A DNA stretch of 64,000 nucleotides from Chlorophyllum brunneum (lineage: Eukaryota > Basidiomycota > Agaricomycetes > Agaricales > Agaricaceae), in assembly GCA_963576785.1 (NCBI GenBank), contig OY756141.1, positions 2,356,001 to 2,420,000 on the forward strand, read 5' to 3'. The position numbers were made by a program, and so were the translations under genes. Under the pieces are notes generated by a model. It did no database searches and was not told where the DNA came from. It saw only the letters and a program-made list of their open reading frames with translations. Shown one piece after another: positions 1 through 11,350 of the stretch (the first letter of the stretch is position 1; every line of letters begins with the position of its first letter).

Positions 1-900
1 GGTGGGTCCACACATCGGAGAAGGCTTCAGTCATGGCCAGTACCAAGGCATCCACTTGTTCCAGAGATTCCAGAGAGGGACAATCATGAAGATCAGTCAC
101 CCCATCAATAACATGTCCCAAGAAGGCCTTCTCTTCATCGGAACCCTTTGGAAGGACAGATTTGATGCTCCCTATGTCAATGGGAGCAATAGGAAGGGTG
201 ACAGTCAATAGGACATAATCCAAAGTACCCTCAAGGGATAAGTCCCAATAAGGAAAAGTCCTTGATGCATCAGGAGAAGAGATAAACACTAGATTAATCA
301 CCAATGGGCAAAGATCTGGGTTGTGGGAAATAAATGTCGGACCTGGGTTGGTTGGCATAACCAAATTGAGACTGAGATTGCAACTCATCTCTATGAGTTT
401 ATGTGCTGTTGTTTGATGATGCAGAACCTCAGGGTTCCACTCTGAGGAATGACAGTTAAAGTCCCCACTCATAAAGTCAAATGGGGGAAGAATATCAAAC
501 TTTGCATGGAGGAAGTTGATGGCAGTGTACTGATTGTCTGAATAGATGTTCAAGAAGTTGTAAGCCTTTGCATCGGTGAAGAGCGTCAGCGCAAGAATAT
601 TAGGATGATCAATGAGGTCCCTTCTTATTAATGGTCTTAGACATTGCAACTGAGTGTGTACATAAGCCATCACTTGGGGCTGGGACCCCTGGGTAGGGGG
701 ATGCATCACCATGAGCCAGTCAGGGTGCTTAGGTGCACCAGTAATGTCATCCCCTTCTACATCAGTAGTCAAGGGAGCAGAGCAATTGAACCTCCATGGA
801 GGTTCTTGGAGAAAGAGAACATCAAAGGAGTCCTTTAATTTCTTGAGCAGTACATCAACATAGATAAACAATTTCACAACGTTAAATGAAAAAACCCTAA
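1..900 (-). pseudogene. LINE-A ORF2 N-terminus: AP-endonuclease-like domain (fragment)
   Basis: Minus-strand conceptual translation contains SGDFNCHSSEW, the GDFNxH signature of APE-type LINE endonucleases that nick target DNA to start reverse transcription, followed by a degraded VINLVF block and LDYVLLT where SDHxxL is usual. The end nearest the left edge (VLPKGSDEEKAFLGHVIDG) aligns with the same stretch of LINE-D at about 26200-26300. Reading is broken by stops and frameshifts and is cut by the left edge before the RT. No function is expected. Confidence 0.75.
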
Positions 901-994
901 TGCCCTCCAGATGGTCCAGGTTGTTCCTAGACATAAGGGGGGTGATGGGAGAGTGACAATGTCTGTCATGCACCTCTCAATAACAGGCTGTCAG

Positions 995-2894
995 CTAGGC
1001 CTGGTTGTGCTTGTGATTCCAGAAAGCATACTTCCTGGAATTGGCAGGATGCTCCTTCTTGCAGTTATGGCAGTGAGGAGGATAGGAGCATGGTTGATCA
1101 GCTAGGGTGGCAGGAACCGGAGGCATAGCCTTTGGTTGTCCCTTACAACACTGTGCAAAGGTGTGGTGGTTGGCACAGAAGTGCAGACCACCACAGTTGG
1201 GACATGCAGGGCCATCAGCCTTGTACCAGGAAGAGGTGTGGCCCCACTTGTAGCAGTGGGTACACAGTGACTCGTTACAGTGGGGGTTAGCAGAGAGTAT
1301 AATACACTGCTTATTCCCAAACATGATCTTCTTATTCAGAAGACCGAGAGCACAGGTGTCTCTCATGGAGTTCCAGATGTCAAAGAATGCCATACAGGAG
1401 CCAGATGTCTTGGAGTTGCATACCAGTTGAGGGGGGCCCTTAAGACTGATAAGAGGAGCATAGACCAAGGAGATGAGAATCTCTTCGATGTCTGCTGGGG
1501 TAGATTAAACTCTGGTAGCAGAGTTCTTGAGGAAAGGGATGTTGACAGCCCAAAGGTATGATATTGACAATGGGAGTCCAATCCAGAAGGGAGCTCCTGG
1601 AGGGGACAGACATTCAACTAATGCCCTAAGGATCTCAATGTCCTTGGTCGAGGCAAGTTTATTGGTGGCCAGGGAATAGCCATCATATGCGAATGTGGCA
1701 CCTTCCACAATCAGAAAGCTTTGCCCAGCCTTTAACGCCTTACAGGCCTACTGGGTAAGAGTATGAAGACCTGCCAAGGCATTCGACTTGTCTTCATAGG
1801 AGACTAGGACCTACTTATGCAAAGGCCCAGAAATCGTGAACACTGGCTTTTTAGAGTGAGCGTTGGACAAGAGGGGTTGCTTTGCAGCCTTGGCTTGCAC
1901 ATGAAGACTGAGGAGCTGCTCCATAGAGAGGTGGGGGAAGGCTGCTTTCAATGAGGAAAGTGGGTCCATCCCAGGTTTGGCCAAAGCCAGTTGTTTTGCT
2001 GCAGCTGAGTAAGCCTTCTGACCTGGCTTGGGCTTTGAGGCGAGCATGGAGGGAGGAGGTCCAGAGGGCCTCTCATAGGGGACCTGAGGCTTTGTAAAAG
2101 CCTTAACAGGTTGGACAAGCACCTTCCCCTTAGGGTCCATGTGCAGACGTTTGACTGGAGTCTTTTCTGGGTCCATGAGTTCATCCTCCTCCTGCACAAG
2201 GGGCTTGCACTGGAGGGGCTGAGAGTGGAAGGTCCTGGTACCCTTGGAGGGTAGCCGGGGGCCTAAAGGTCACCACTGGGGGAACAGAGAATACCGAAGT
2301 GATCAAGTCCCTCAGGGAGAGAGTGTCACTCACCCCTGTGTAGGTTTCATGCCATATGGGGGAGGAGGCAACCATCTGGACTATCTCAGATAGTCAAGAG
2401 GCAATGGGACAGAAGGACGGAGTGTCCTCCTGAGGAATGAGATGCACCATCTTCATAAAGTCAGCAACAATCTCAAGTGACCATTGGATTGCATTGGTAT
2501 CCTCTTTGGCACTGATGTTAATGCCCAGAATAGAGAGGGGGGTGGCTGTAGTCTCCTCCTGGTCATCCTACTCCATGTCCTCCAGAGAGGCAGGGGGTGG
2601 GGAAGACGGGGGAAGGGACAAAGCTCTGGCTTCTGTGCCAGGAGCTAGGAGAGGTTGGGAGGGGGTTGGGGACCCATGTTGTGATGGAGTGCATCTCCTC
2701 TGCTGAAGGGGAACTGTGGAGGCATGGGTATCCCTGGTACTGCTGCCATAGGAGGGGATACCTAGGGAGTAAGGGCTTGGAGTGGACCTGGGGGGAGGAC
2801 TGACTGCTGCCTCAAAGGCAGTGGCCATATTATTGTCTTCTGAGGAGACCAAGCAATGAGTGCTCATCCTCCTCCTCAAACTGCAGGGAGGCAT
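995..2894 (-). pseudogene. LINE-A ORF1 (gag-like RNA-binding protein with zinc knuckles), broken
   Basis: Minus strand, about 630 codons in several open pieces. The N-terminal piece (2894-2568) is Ser/Pro-rich; the middle (2197-1811) is Lys/Pro-rich and basic; the C-terminal piece (1468-995) has a run of Cys/His pairs (CTHCYKWGH, CPNCGGLHFC, CHNCKKEH) typical of LINE ORF1 zinc knuckles that bind element RNA. Stops and frame changes near 1800, 1505 and 2190-2570 show it is dead. ORF1 directly precedes the endonuclease on the same strand, the usual LINE order. A 5' leader of perhaps 100 bp may fill 2895-3020. Confidence 0.7.
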
Positions 2895-3023
2895 GGGGGC
2901 TAGGGGCCCATATGGAAGTCTGCACTAAGAGCACTCACTGTCTGGGATGTGGAGGATGTTGAGAGTGTTGATGAAGGGGTGATCACATGATTAACAAGTG
3001 GGAGTTTCAGAAAAAGAAGCAAT

Positions 3024-4090
3024 ATGTGGGCCAAGGATCTCAAGACAAGCATTGTTGCTTTTGACATTGCTCAGTTCTTTCCCTCTTTGAACTATAAGAT
3101 GCTCATGGCCATACTCTCCAAGCAGGGGTTCCCACTTAATGTGAGGACCTTTTTCACTTCATATTTGGTGGGCCATTCTACCATTTACATGTGGAACAGC
3201 TTCTCCTCTGATCCTCAGGGTGCGGATGTGGGCATTAGACAGGGCTCTGCCATGTCCCCTATTCTCTCTGGCCTCTATATCACTTCTCTTATGAAGGTCT
3301 TTGATTTACGGATTACTTTCCTGGGGAGTACTCTGTTATCTTATGTCAACAACAGTACCATCATTGCCTAGGCTAAGACCTGGGACGAGAACTTGGACAC
3401 CCTCAAGGAGGCATACATTATTCTCTTCAACCTTTTTGTAGTGTTTGCGCTTGTCATGGAGCATGACAAGTCCAAGCTTTTCCACTTTTCCAGGAAGCCT
3501 GGAGATGTGAATCCCCCCCTTGACTTGGGCTTTGGTCTGTTCACAGAGGACACTCCTCTTTACCCTAAGACCTATTGGAGGTACCTGGGCTTTTACTTCA
3601 ATCATGCCCTGAATTTTCAGGAGCATATTTGACACTACTCTACCAAGGCCCTCTCCACCATGAAAGCAATGGGGATGCTTGGTAACTCCTCCCACAGTCT
3701 GACCCCCCAAGCAGAAGTGGCTCCTCTTCAGATCATATGTCATGCCTATTGTGACATATGGCTTCCGTCTGTGGTATTTTGACAGGGCTTGATGTAAGGG
3801 CTTTCTCAAATCCCTCAATACTATGCAATGCAAGGCTGTATTGTGGATCACTGGTATGTTCTGCACCTCCCCCTCTGACAGCACCAAAGCCCTCGCTGGT
3901 CTCATCCCCATCCACCTCTATCTGAAGAAGTTGGCCTCAAGAGTGAACTACCATCTCGCCACTAAGATGCAGTGACATGCAGCCCTCTGGATTACCAGGG
4001 CCTTCCGTACATCTCCCACTAGTGGCATTGAGTCCCTCGTAGGGCTCATGCCTGTCAAACTCCACCTCCGAAAGCTGGCCAAATGACAAA
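3024..4090 (+). pseudogene. LINE-A reverse transcriptase (palm to thumb), broken
   Basis: Starts abruptly inside the RT domain (AKDLKTSIVAFDIAQFFPSL) and continues through GIRQGSAMSPILSGLY. The catalytic tetrapeptide reads YVNN at about 3343-3354, so both metal-binding aspartates are Asn. Downstream, HFSRKPGDVNPPLDLGFG, WRYLGFYFNHALNFQEHI and LNTMQCKAVLWITG match LINE-D (24611-25069) and LINE-E, identifying the post-catalytic and thumb parts. Stops occur at about 3369, 3630 and 3780. The upstream fingers are absent here; a LINE with the full order is LINE-D. Confidence 0.8.
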
Positions 4091-4134
4091 CATCAAGGCT
4101 CCACACACTGGATGATGAACATGCACTGGCAAGA

Positions 4135-5388
4135 TTGACGAAGGAGTATCATTCTTCCCCCCACCAACTTCATATCAAGAATTTCACGGAGATTCAGAAG
4201 AAGAAGACACTTGGAGCTATGATGGATATTTCACACCCCACCCCCGAGACTCGGTATATAGAACATTTTAACTCTGTTTCAAAATCTATCTGGCCTGGAT
4301 GTAGGTTACTTGACCATTTCCCTGCTAATGTATCTTTTATAGGATTCAACCAGGATAACCCCTACCTCTTGAAAACACTTTGGGACAATGTAATGACGAA
4401 TGCAACGATAGACTTCAAGTCCATCATTATTGGCACGGACAGCTTGGTCCACCCCAACTCTAATCCACTTGCTAGTCAGTTCATGGCAGCAGCCATTATT
4501 TGATACTTAGACGGAGGGAGCTCTATCATGAAAAGGCTCAGAGGAACAATGTCAACTGACACCAAACTGGTCATGCAGTACCTAGAAATCACCAAAGTAC
4601 TCACCACTGATGACTACGACCAGGTTGAACACATTTACGTTTTCACTAACTCCCTTGCAGCCTCCCGGCTCCTACTTGACTGCTCAATGCACTCCTGCCA
4701 GCGGCAGTCCATCCTCACCTCAAAGGCACTCCTGGCTTGGTTCAACAAGTCTATCCAGCACTGCCTCTCATTCTATCACACTCTGTTGAAGTGCAAGTAT
4801 GGTATCCAAAAAGCCATGCACGACTGGATCCAAATGGTCACCTGGCCCAATTGGGGTCAAAATCACCATGTCCCTAACTCCATCACCTACCTATGTAAGA
4901 AGTCCACCGAATGTGCCATTCATACATGGCAGGCCATGTTCAGGTTCAAGAAATACAATGGTAGCTCCTTCCTCTACCTCCCGGTGCAAGTGAATGGGGT
5001 CTCCGCTTTACCATTGCACATCAAGTCTGGTTCCTGGATACGAGAATGTGGATACCAGCCACAGCTCTTTACAAGAGCATGTCATGCCATCCTATGCCAT
5101 GCTCTGATTGGTGAATACCAACTTCAGTTCTTCCCCAACAAGGATTTATCTTGCCACTACTGTGACAATCAAATGGTCCAGACTAGGTCGCATATCCTCT
5201 ATCATTGTAACACCTTCAATCATCACTTTGGTGTCGACACCATCAAGACATTCATCAACTTCTTGTGTTGCAACCCCACCACATTCAGCTTCCCTCTGGA
5301 GCCTGATTGCCCTCATATCTGTGCCAGTTCAATACCCCTGCTGCATTGTCATCAAGTCCATCAGAGGTTTGGGTCCACACCTGCATGA
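4135..5388 (+). pseudogene. LINE-A RNase H and C-terminal CCHC-like domain
   Basis: Two open pieces (4135-4503 and 4528-5388) with a single stop between. IIIGTDSL and IYVFTNSLAASRLLLDC resemble the first and later acidic blocks of LINE-encoded RNase H, which removes RNA from the cDNA hybrid; the second has Asn where Asp is expected. The C-terminus carries CHYCDNQ...RSHILYHC, a C-x2-C-x8-H-x4-C motif common at the end of LINE ORF2. LINE-B and LINE-F repeat this tail. The stop at 5386-5388 is probably the true ORF2 end because the 3' UTR follows. Confidence 0.8.
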
Positions 5389-5852
5389 ATCCTTTTTCTT
5401 TTCCTTTTTCTTATGCTCTCCTGGTTATAGATTTCAATCCCATTTCTCTATCTCTCCTTTCCTCACTTGTCTACTATTTTATATAGTTTTCATTCAACTT
5501 TCATCATTCCTGTAGTGTCTGGGCAAAATGCTCCACCACACACTAGTACCGTTCATTGTTCTCTCTTGTGTTTGCGAGTTGATAGTTTCTCTCTATCAAT
5601 TTCTCTCTTCCACTCTCTCTCTTTCCGAATTCCTCTCATTCTTTTTCCTGCCATTCAACTTTGGTACCAAACATCTCTCTAGTGTACATGCTAGATAGCG
5701 TCAAGTCTTGTGGGATTAGTTTACAAATAGTTTACTTTCCTTGCTCCGAACATTTTGTATGTTCTGCCTCTGTATGTATGTACGCATGGACTGCGATCGA
5801 GCACTACTATATAAATTGTTGAATTAAAAAAAAAAAAAAAAAAAAAAAAAAG
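5389..5852 (+). other. LINE-A 3' UTR and poly(A) tail
   Basis: Noncoding T/C-rich 3' end, then an A tract of about 25 nt at 5826-5851 interrupted by a single G near its end. The last segment (ACTATATAAATTGTTGA) recurs as reverse complement at the ends of LINE-B (about 6551-6570) and LINE-F (about 29380-29400), so these three belong to one LINE family. Confidence 0.8.
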
Positions 5853-6527
5853 AAGGGGTTTGGAAGAGAGTTCTGCAGCATTTGCAGGGTTCCTTAGGTT
5901 GTAGATGTTGTAGGTGACATCCTGAGCCAGTGCCATGAGGTTGTCAACCTCCTTCTCACCTTCAAGTCACTTGAAAGCCTCATCTACCAATACTGTAAGT
6001 GTGGTAGGTCACCTATAAGTGGTCTTGACTTCTGGAATAAGAGAGTATTTCTTACTCTGGAAGTACTCCATAGGAGAGAAGGCCCTAGGAAGAGGAGGGA
6101 ACTCCATGTCATAGGTCCTGATGGCCGGAGCTACTATTTCCTCTGGGGGGAGAAGGTAGTATGGCTGTACTTCTCCAGGTTCAAGAGAATCACCCCAGGT
6201 GACAGAGTCCATGCTTGGGATCTTTACCACATGGTGCAATTCCAAATTGATTTTCATCCCAAATTTGGGTGAAACCATTAAGGAATATGGCAAACCAATG
6301 GGTAAGAGAAAGTTGAAGTAGACGTGAGTCATATTAATATTGGGGTTATGATGCTTAGAGAACCATTTACTCACCCTTGTGTGTCCCTCATAGATACAAC
6401 CTGGGGGGTGACCAGAAGGAACCAAAGGTGCACCAGGAGGTATCACTGATTGTCCTTGTTGGGTATGGGGATGAAAGACCCTATGCATCCTCTAATCATA
6501 ATGATCGAAGGCACATTTTTTCGCCAT
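5853..6527 (-). pseudogene. COPC-2 gag, C-terminal extension (fragment)
   Basis: The 6009-6488 open stretch (159 codons) matches COPC-1 11980-12440: HVVKIPSMDSVT and VSPKFG are nearly identical, flanked by the EEIVAPA and FPPLP blocks. This segment lies between the Pro-rich gag domain and the protease in COPC-1 and has no motif I recognise. It ends at the LINE-A poly(A) on the left and at LINE-B on the right. Confidence 0.8.
6515..6527. repeat. LINE-B target site duplication, left copy
   Basis: ATTTTTTCGCCAT here and ATTTTTTTGCCAT at 14875-14887 are the same 13-mer differing by one CpG-to-TpG change. They flank LINE-B, and COPC-2 gag continues from one to the other, proving the insertion. 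Confidence 0.9.
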
Positions 6528-6550
6528 TTTTTTTTTTTTTTTTTTTTTTA

Positions 6551-7290
6551 AATCAACAATTTATATAGCGGTGCTCAAACGCAGTTCGCGTGTACATACA
6601 TACAAAGGCAGAACATACAGAATGTTCGGAGAAGGGAGAGTAAACTACAAGTAAACTAACCCCACGAGACTTGTTGTCATCTAGTGTGTACACTAGAGAG
6701 ATGTTTGGTACCTACGATGTTCAGTGAAAAGAGAGAAGGAAAGGGATTCAGAAAGAGAGAGAGTGAGAGAGAGAAATTGATAGAAGAGAAACTATCTACT
6801 TGCAATCACAAGGGGGAACATCAAACGGTACATAGCGTGTGGGCAGGTATTTACCCAGGCACCACGGGACAGATGGATTTTGAATGAAAACTACATAAAA
6901 TAGTAGATGAGTGAGGAGAGGGGGAGATAGAGAAATGAATTGGAAGTCCATAACCGGGAGAGCAAAAGAAAAAAGACGAAAAGAAAAGGATCCTACACAG
7001 GCACAGACCCAAACCTCCTTTGGACTTGATGACGATGTAATGGTGGAATTGAACCGGCACGGATACGAGGGCGGTCAGGTTCTGGAGGGAAGCTGAACGT
7101 GGAGGGGTTGTGATGCAAGAAGTTGACGAATGTCTTGATCGTGTCGACGCCGAAATGATGATCGAAGTTGTTGCATCAATACAGGATGTGTGACCACGTT
7201 TGCACCATTTGACTGTTGCAGTGGTGGCACAAAAGATCCTTGTTAGGGAAGAATTGTAGTCGATATTCTCTAATTGGGGCATGGCATAGG
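6551..7290 (-). pseudogene. LINE-B C-terminus of ORF2 and 3' UTR
   Basis: Continues the ORF2 tail from 14414: CHHCNSQMVQTWSHILY, then DTIKTFVNFLHHNPSTFSF and PEPDRPRIRAGSIPP, matching LINE-A 5140-5340. The 3' UTR (about 6551-6960) is G/A-rich on the plus strand. The sequence is interrupted at ATAGG (7286-7290) by the COPC-1 LTR. Confidence 0.85.
7286..7290. repeat. COPC-1 target site duplication ATAGG, left copy
   Basis: ATAGG directly precedes the LTR and recurs at 14414-14418 directly after the other LTR. The undisturbed LINE-A sequence GCCATCCTATGCCATG contains one copy of CCTAT, confirming a 5-bp duplication. Confidence 0.95.
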
Positions 7291-7789
7291 TGTTGAGGAA
7301 ACAACCGTAACGAGTTGTTTGCTGGGGACAGCAGTAAACGCAGTGGGAGAGAACGTAGGGTCTACTCACCGAGACAATAAGCTTCTATCTAATACCTGTA
7401 GAAAGGTAATTCGGATAGACAGATATTATTGATGAATGGGTTAACGTCAGAGGAGTAGAGGTCAAAGTCGATTAAATCGATGGAGGTGTTGTACTCAAAG
7501 AGATAGGCAATGATGAAGAAGTTGTTCGATTGAACAAGATACAGAACTTAGGTCTGCTACATGGGGTTTATATACATATTGTAACATAGACGAGTCATAC
7601 TACATAAAATACTAGTATTGCATGGATTGTTCCTTATGACTCCCTTTAACTGCGGCGTAGTGCCTGCGGAGTACTGCGGAACATAGTATCTAGTCATTGG
7701 TACTATGTAGAATAATCTATCAAGTACTTATGACTCTCATCGTATGCAGAGCAACTCATAGGAAGTTACTATGGAATGAAGTTACTGGA
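7291..7789 (-). repeat. COPC-1 3' LTR, truncated
   Basis: Begins (on the plus strand) TGTTGAGGAAAC like the other LTR but after GTTACTGGA at 7789 jumps straight into RNase H coding sequence. The U3 start, including the TGTTGAAG end, is missing. Comparison with COPC-3 (19741-19970) shows that roughly 240 bp between the RNase H codons GATTGAA and LTR TCCAGTAAC were lost. Confidence 0.9.
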
Positions 7790-9344
7790 TTCAATCTTTC
7801 CGTCTTCTACCAAATCACGGATGTAATGGTATTTGACGTCGACGTGTTTTGATCGTTTTTCTGTTACTGGATTCTTGGCCCAAAATATTGAACCCTCATT
7901 ATCACTGAAGAGATAAGGGGCTAATGATCGGATACCAATTTCTTCCAATAAATTGACAGTCCAAACAAGTTGTCGACTGCAATCTGACAAAGCCATATAT
8001 TCAGCTTCGGTGGAAGATAATGCAACTGTTTTCTGTTTCCTACTTAACCAAGTGATAGCTCCGCTGGCTAACAAACAGAAATATCCAGTTACAGATTTAC
8101 GACTAATTGGATCACCAGCCCAATCAGAGTCAGAAAAGGCATTCAGGCCTTGCATAGAACTTCCATTATAGGTAATTCTATATTTGCGAGTAGCATTAAG
8201 ATACTTTAGCAAATGTAAGCCTGCATTGTAATGCGCTTTAGTTGGATTGGTCATATGTTGTGATAATTTGACAGTGGTGAAAGCTATGTCTGGCCGACTG
8301 CCTATCATTAGATACATAACTGATCCTACTAACTGTTGATACCTCTTTATGAAGTCAGGTGTCGCTTTTCCTGTATTGGATTCAAAGATAAATCCATTTG
8401 GTAATGGGATTTCTTCCTTTCCAATTACATTAAATCGATCAAGTACTTTTCCTAGATAATCCATTTGGTCTAAGGTGATTGATCGGTTTATAGGATTTCG
8501 CGAAATTTTCATGCCAAAAAACTCTTTGGTTGGACCAAGGTCTCGGCATTCCCATTTCTTCATAAAGAGTGCTCGCTTCTCATATAGAAGTCTAGAGCCT
8601 CTAATTCCGACGAACATTGAGTCATCTACATAGACCAGAGCTATAATAAGCTCTTTGGTTTCAGGGTCATAGTAATAATAGACTCCAGCATCTAGTTTGG
8701 ATCGGACAAATTCTAGGTTGGTCATTGACTTAGTCAATTCCTTCCACCATTGTTGTCCAGATTGCTTTAATCCATAAATGGCTCGGTTTAATTTCCAAAC
8801 CAGATTACCACGACCTGTATTGAAACCTTCTGGAAGTTCCATATAGAGTCCTTCATCCAGTTTTCCGTAGAGATAAGCAGTTTTAACATCTAAACTGAGC
8901 ATCTCCCAATCGTTGAGGGCAGCGACTGCAAATATGAGTCGTGCCATCTCATAATGGACTACTGGTGAAAATAATTCATCGTAATCAATTCCCTTTATCT
9001 GAGAGAATCCTTTTGCTACTAGTCGAGCACGGTATCGACCGTCTGATTTGGGTGTAAAGACCCATCTATTTTTGACAGCTTTTCTTCCAGGCGGAAGTTT
9101 AGCTAAGTCATAAACATGTCTTTCTTTGAGTGAATTTAACTCTTCTAAGCACGCTTTCCACCATTTAGATTTCTCTCCTGATGGTAGTCGATCTAGATCC
9201 TTGAAAGAAATAGGAACTAATGGTGATTCGACTTTTTGAGTGCACAGATAATTGATCATCCCTACTCCTCCTTCTCTGCATAAGTCTTCTAATGTAGAAG
9301 CTTCATGCTGAGAACGTCCATCGATTATTCCAGGTTTGGAAGCC
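7790..9344 (-). pseudogene. COPC-1 reverse transcriptase and RNase H (pol C-terminal half)
   Basis: Open from 9259 to 7769 (496 codons, last codons in the LTR). RVT_2-type RT: KNRWVFTPKSDGRYRARLVAKGF split as KNRWVF and ARLVAKGF, then DYDELFSPVV, LDVKTAYLYG, IYGLKQS, and an intact catalytic LVYVDDSMF at about codon 217. The Ty1-type RNase H follows: SDSDWAGD, SSTEAEYMAL, KHVDVKYHYIRD. The RT copies element RNA in the virus-like particle. The normal C-terminus is lost by the 3' deletion; the COPC-3 copy shows about 40 more codons. A TGA at about 9349, from CGA by CpG change, separates it from the upstream spacer. Confidence 0.92.
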
Positions 9345-9349
9345 TCTGA

Positions 9350-9976
9350 TCAAATTTGTCTGACAAGTCTACTTGTAGAACTTGTCAACTTCGACTTAGG
9401 AGGTTGGAACATTTCATAGTCCTGGAGTATTTTGGTCGGATGCTTTGTAGAACCATAGAAGTTTCCTGGACGTTCAGGTACTTTTCTGGTTCTTTGCGGT
9501 CTCTGAGGTATTTCAGGAACTGGTATTTGATCCGAGTGACCTCGTGGTACAGAAGGACCAGCATCCCGATCATCTTCGACAGGGGTATAGGGTATGAATG
9601 GTTGTATATCCGGATCATCTCTTTGAGAAGGCAGATGGTTCGGACCTTCAGGGTGATTAGGTGGATCAGCATATGATAATCCATCACTGTCATCGTTTTC
9701 TGGTGTTTGTGCTTCTCTTGGTGGAAAGAGAATGTTTTGCACAATACCATCCCACTCCTCCTAAACATCAGTATCGATATTCGGTGCTTTTCCCTTTCCT
9801 TTATTCTTTTTAGGTGCAGGGAAAGGAGTTGGAATTCATCCATGTACAGATCTATAAGTCATTTCTTCCGGAGAACTTCTGGTAGAAGTTCGGGGAATAG
9901 GGCTTGGTGGTTTATCAATAGGTAAACCAGTAGATGGATCTGGAGCATGGAAGACAATAACTTCCGAAGGTGTACT
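9350..9976 (-). pseudogene. COPC-1 pol spacer between integrase and RT
   Basis: Conceptual reading is low-complexity, rich in Pro, Ser, Asp and Arg (PFIPYTPVEDD, PQRPQRTRKVPERPG). This is the variable hinge after the integrase in copia polyproteins. It has stops at about 9975, 9844 and 9764, at least the first two as TGA where CGA is plausible. The longest open piece is 9742-9350 (130 codons). Confidence 0.7.
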
Positions 9977-11350
9977 TCAAGAAGTAGAAGATGATGGTTG
10001 GTTCATCCATTCTTCTCGCTTCTTCCCAACACATTTGGGGAAGTGTTCTTCGCTGAATACGGCTGTTGGAGATGTATAGATTACATTTCCATTTAGGTGC
10101 CTCATGAAACGATAATTTTTCCTATTTGAGGTCCAACCAAGGAAAATCATGAGTTCTGACTTCACTGTCAATTTATTGTCTCTTATCTCTTTTGGGAGAA
10201 AGACATAAGCACCGCAGCCAAAGACTCTCTCTTTAGATATGTCTGGAATCTTCTGATTCAACACTTCATAAGGTGTTTTCCACATAAGCCGTGATACCGG
10301 TGTTTTATTATAGATATGTATTGCATGATCTATAGAAAACTCCCACCAACCATCAGGAATACAAGCATGATGCCGCATGGCTTCTGCTTTATCCATTAGA
10401 GTTCGGTTCAAGCATTCCGCTCGACCATTTTGTTGGTGTATGTGCGGTGCACTGGTCTCATGTATAATCCCTAATGAGCGCAAATGAGATTGCAACTCGT
10501 CAGTTGCATACTCTCCTCCTCTATCAGTGCAGAGATATTTTAATTTAGTCTCGTATTGAGTCTGAATTAAGGCAATGAAATTTTTCATTTCTTCTGCTGC
10601 TTCTGATTTCTTATGGAGGAAGCGAATCCATCCATGAGAGGAAAAGTCGTCCATTATGGTCATGACCCATTTAAATTTATGGTAAGAAAGAATCGGAAGT
10701 TCAACTAAATCCGAGTGTATTCTTTTGAATGGACGCTTTGCACATGTAGGGTTCTCTCTAAAGGGTTTCTGGTGCATCTTTCCCTTGGCACAACCGTCAC
10801 AGACTGGCTTTTGCTCGGGAATCCGCACCGGGGTAAACCCAATCGTATTTTTCTCAAAATGATTGAGGATACGATTAGAGGGATGTCCTAATCTCGCATG
10901 TACAATTTTGTAGCCAACGATTGGATCCGCAGTCATAGCTGCTTGTTCCGAGTGTACAATTTTTGTGTTAACAAAATGTAAAGTAGTGTTGCGACTTGCT
11001 GAAGGATATGCTTGAAGAATAGCATTTCCTTCACTATCAACAACTACTGATTCGTTGGCGTCAGTTCTAACAGTTTTGCCATCCTGGCATAACTGTCCCA
11101 CTGACATTAGTTGTTCAGAGGTTCCTTTTAGAAGGAAGACTGGATATATTAATATCTGCATTGGTTGAACGCTGTTAGTCTTCCCGTTATAGACTCTATG
11201 CTTAAGCATAACTGCGCCAAGACCAACCGCATTAAGGTAGGGGCCTTGTGCTCCTACAGTCTTAATTGGGATCGAAACTTCGAGTTCTTCGAAGTTGATG
11301 AAGTCTTCCACATAAGGGGTATAATGACATGATGCCCCTGAGTCTAATAA
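9977..11350 (-). pseudogene. COPC-1 protease active site and integrase
   Basis: The protease motif LLDSGASCH lies at about 11320-11348 directly after a TGA at 11348-11350, in the position where copia proteases usually have Trp (TGG to TGA). From 11311 the 444-codon frame carries the HHCC zinc region (HARLGH...CDGCAKGK) and the catalytic core: SDLVELP, TDRGGEY and QQNGRAE hold the D, D and E. The integrase inserts cDNA into the genome and appears chemically intact. LMIFLGW and FGCGAYVF mark the C-terminal part. Confidence 0.92.

Larger units (their letters stand above)
1..5852. mobile_element. LINE-A: non-LTR retrotransposon, 5' part inverted relative to 3' part
   Basis: A LINE in two oppositely oriented blocks. 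Bases 1-2950 read on the minus strand as a zinc-knuckle ORF1 followed by an AP-like endonuclease that runs off the left edge. Bases 3024-5388 read on the plus strand as reverse transcriptase, RNase H and a C-terminal CCHC-like motif, followed by a 3' UTR and a poly(A) tail at about 5826-5851. The tail abuts copia (COPC-2) sequence, so the insertion target was COPC-2. The two blocks are complementary parts of one LINE layout, which fits a single insertion with a 5' inversion, but two separate LINEs side by side cannot be excluded because the left flank is outside the window. Confidence 0.75.

Noticed and set aside
5153..5515. 135-codon ORF overlapping the LINE-A C-terminus
   Set aside because: Frame-shifted shadow of the ORF2 tail (Ser/Thr-rich); the other frame carries the CCHC motif conserved in LINE-B and LINE-F.
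6851..7369. 172-codon minus ORF crossing the COPC-1 LTR into LINE-B
   Set aside because: It fuses LTR sequence to an out-of-frame LINE tail; no conserved protein features.
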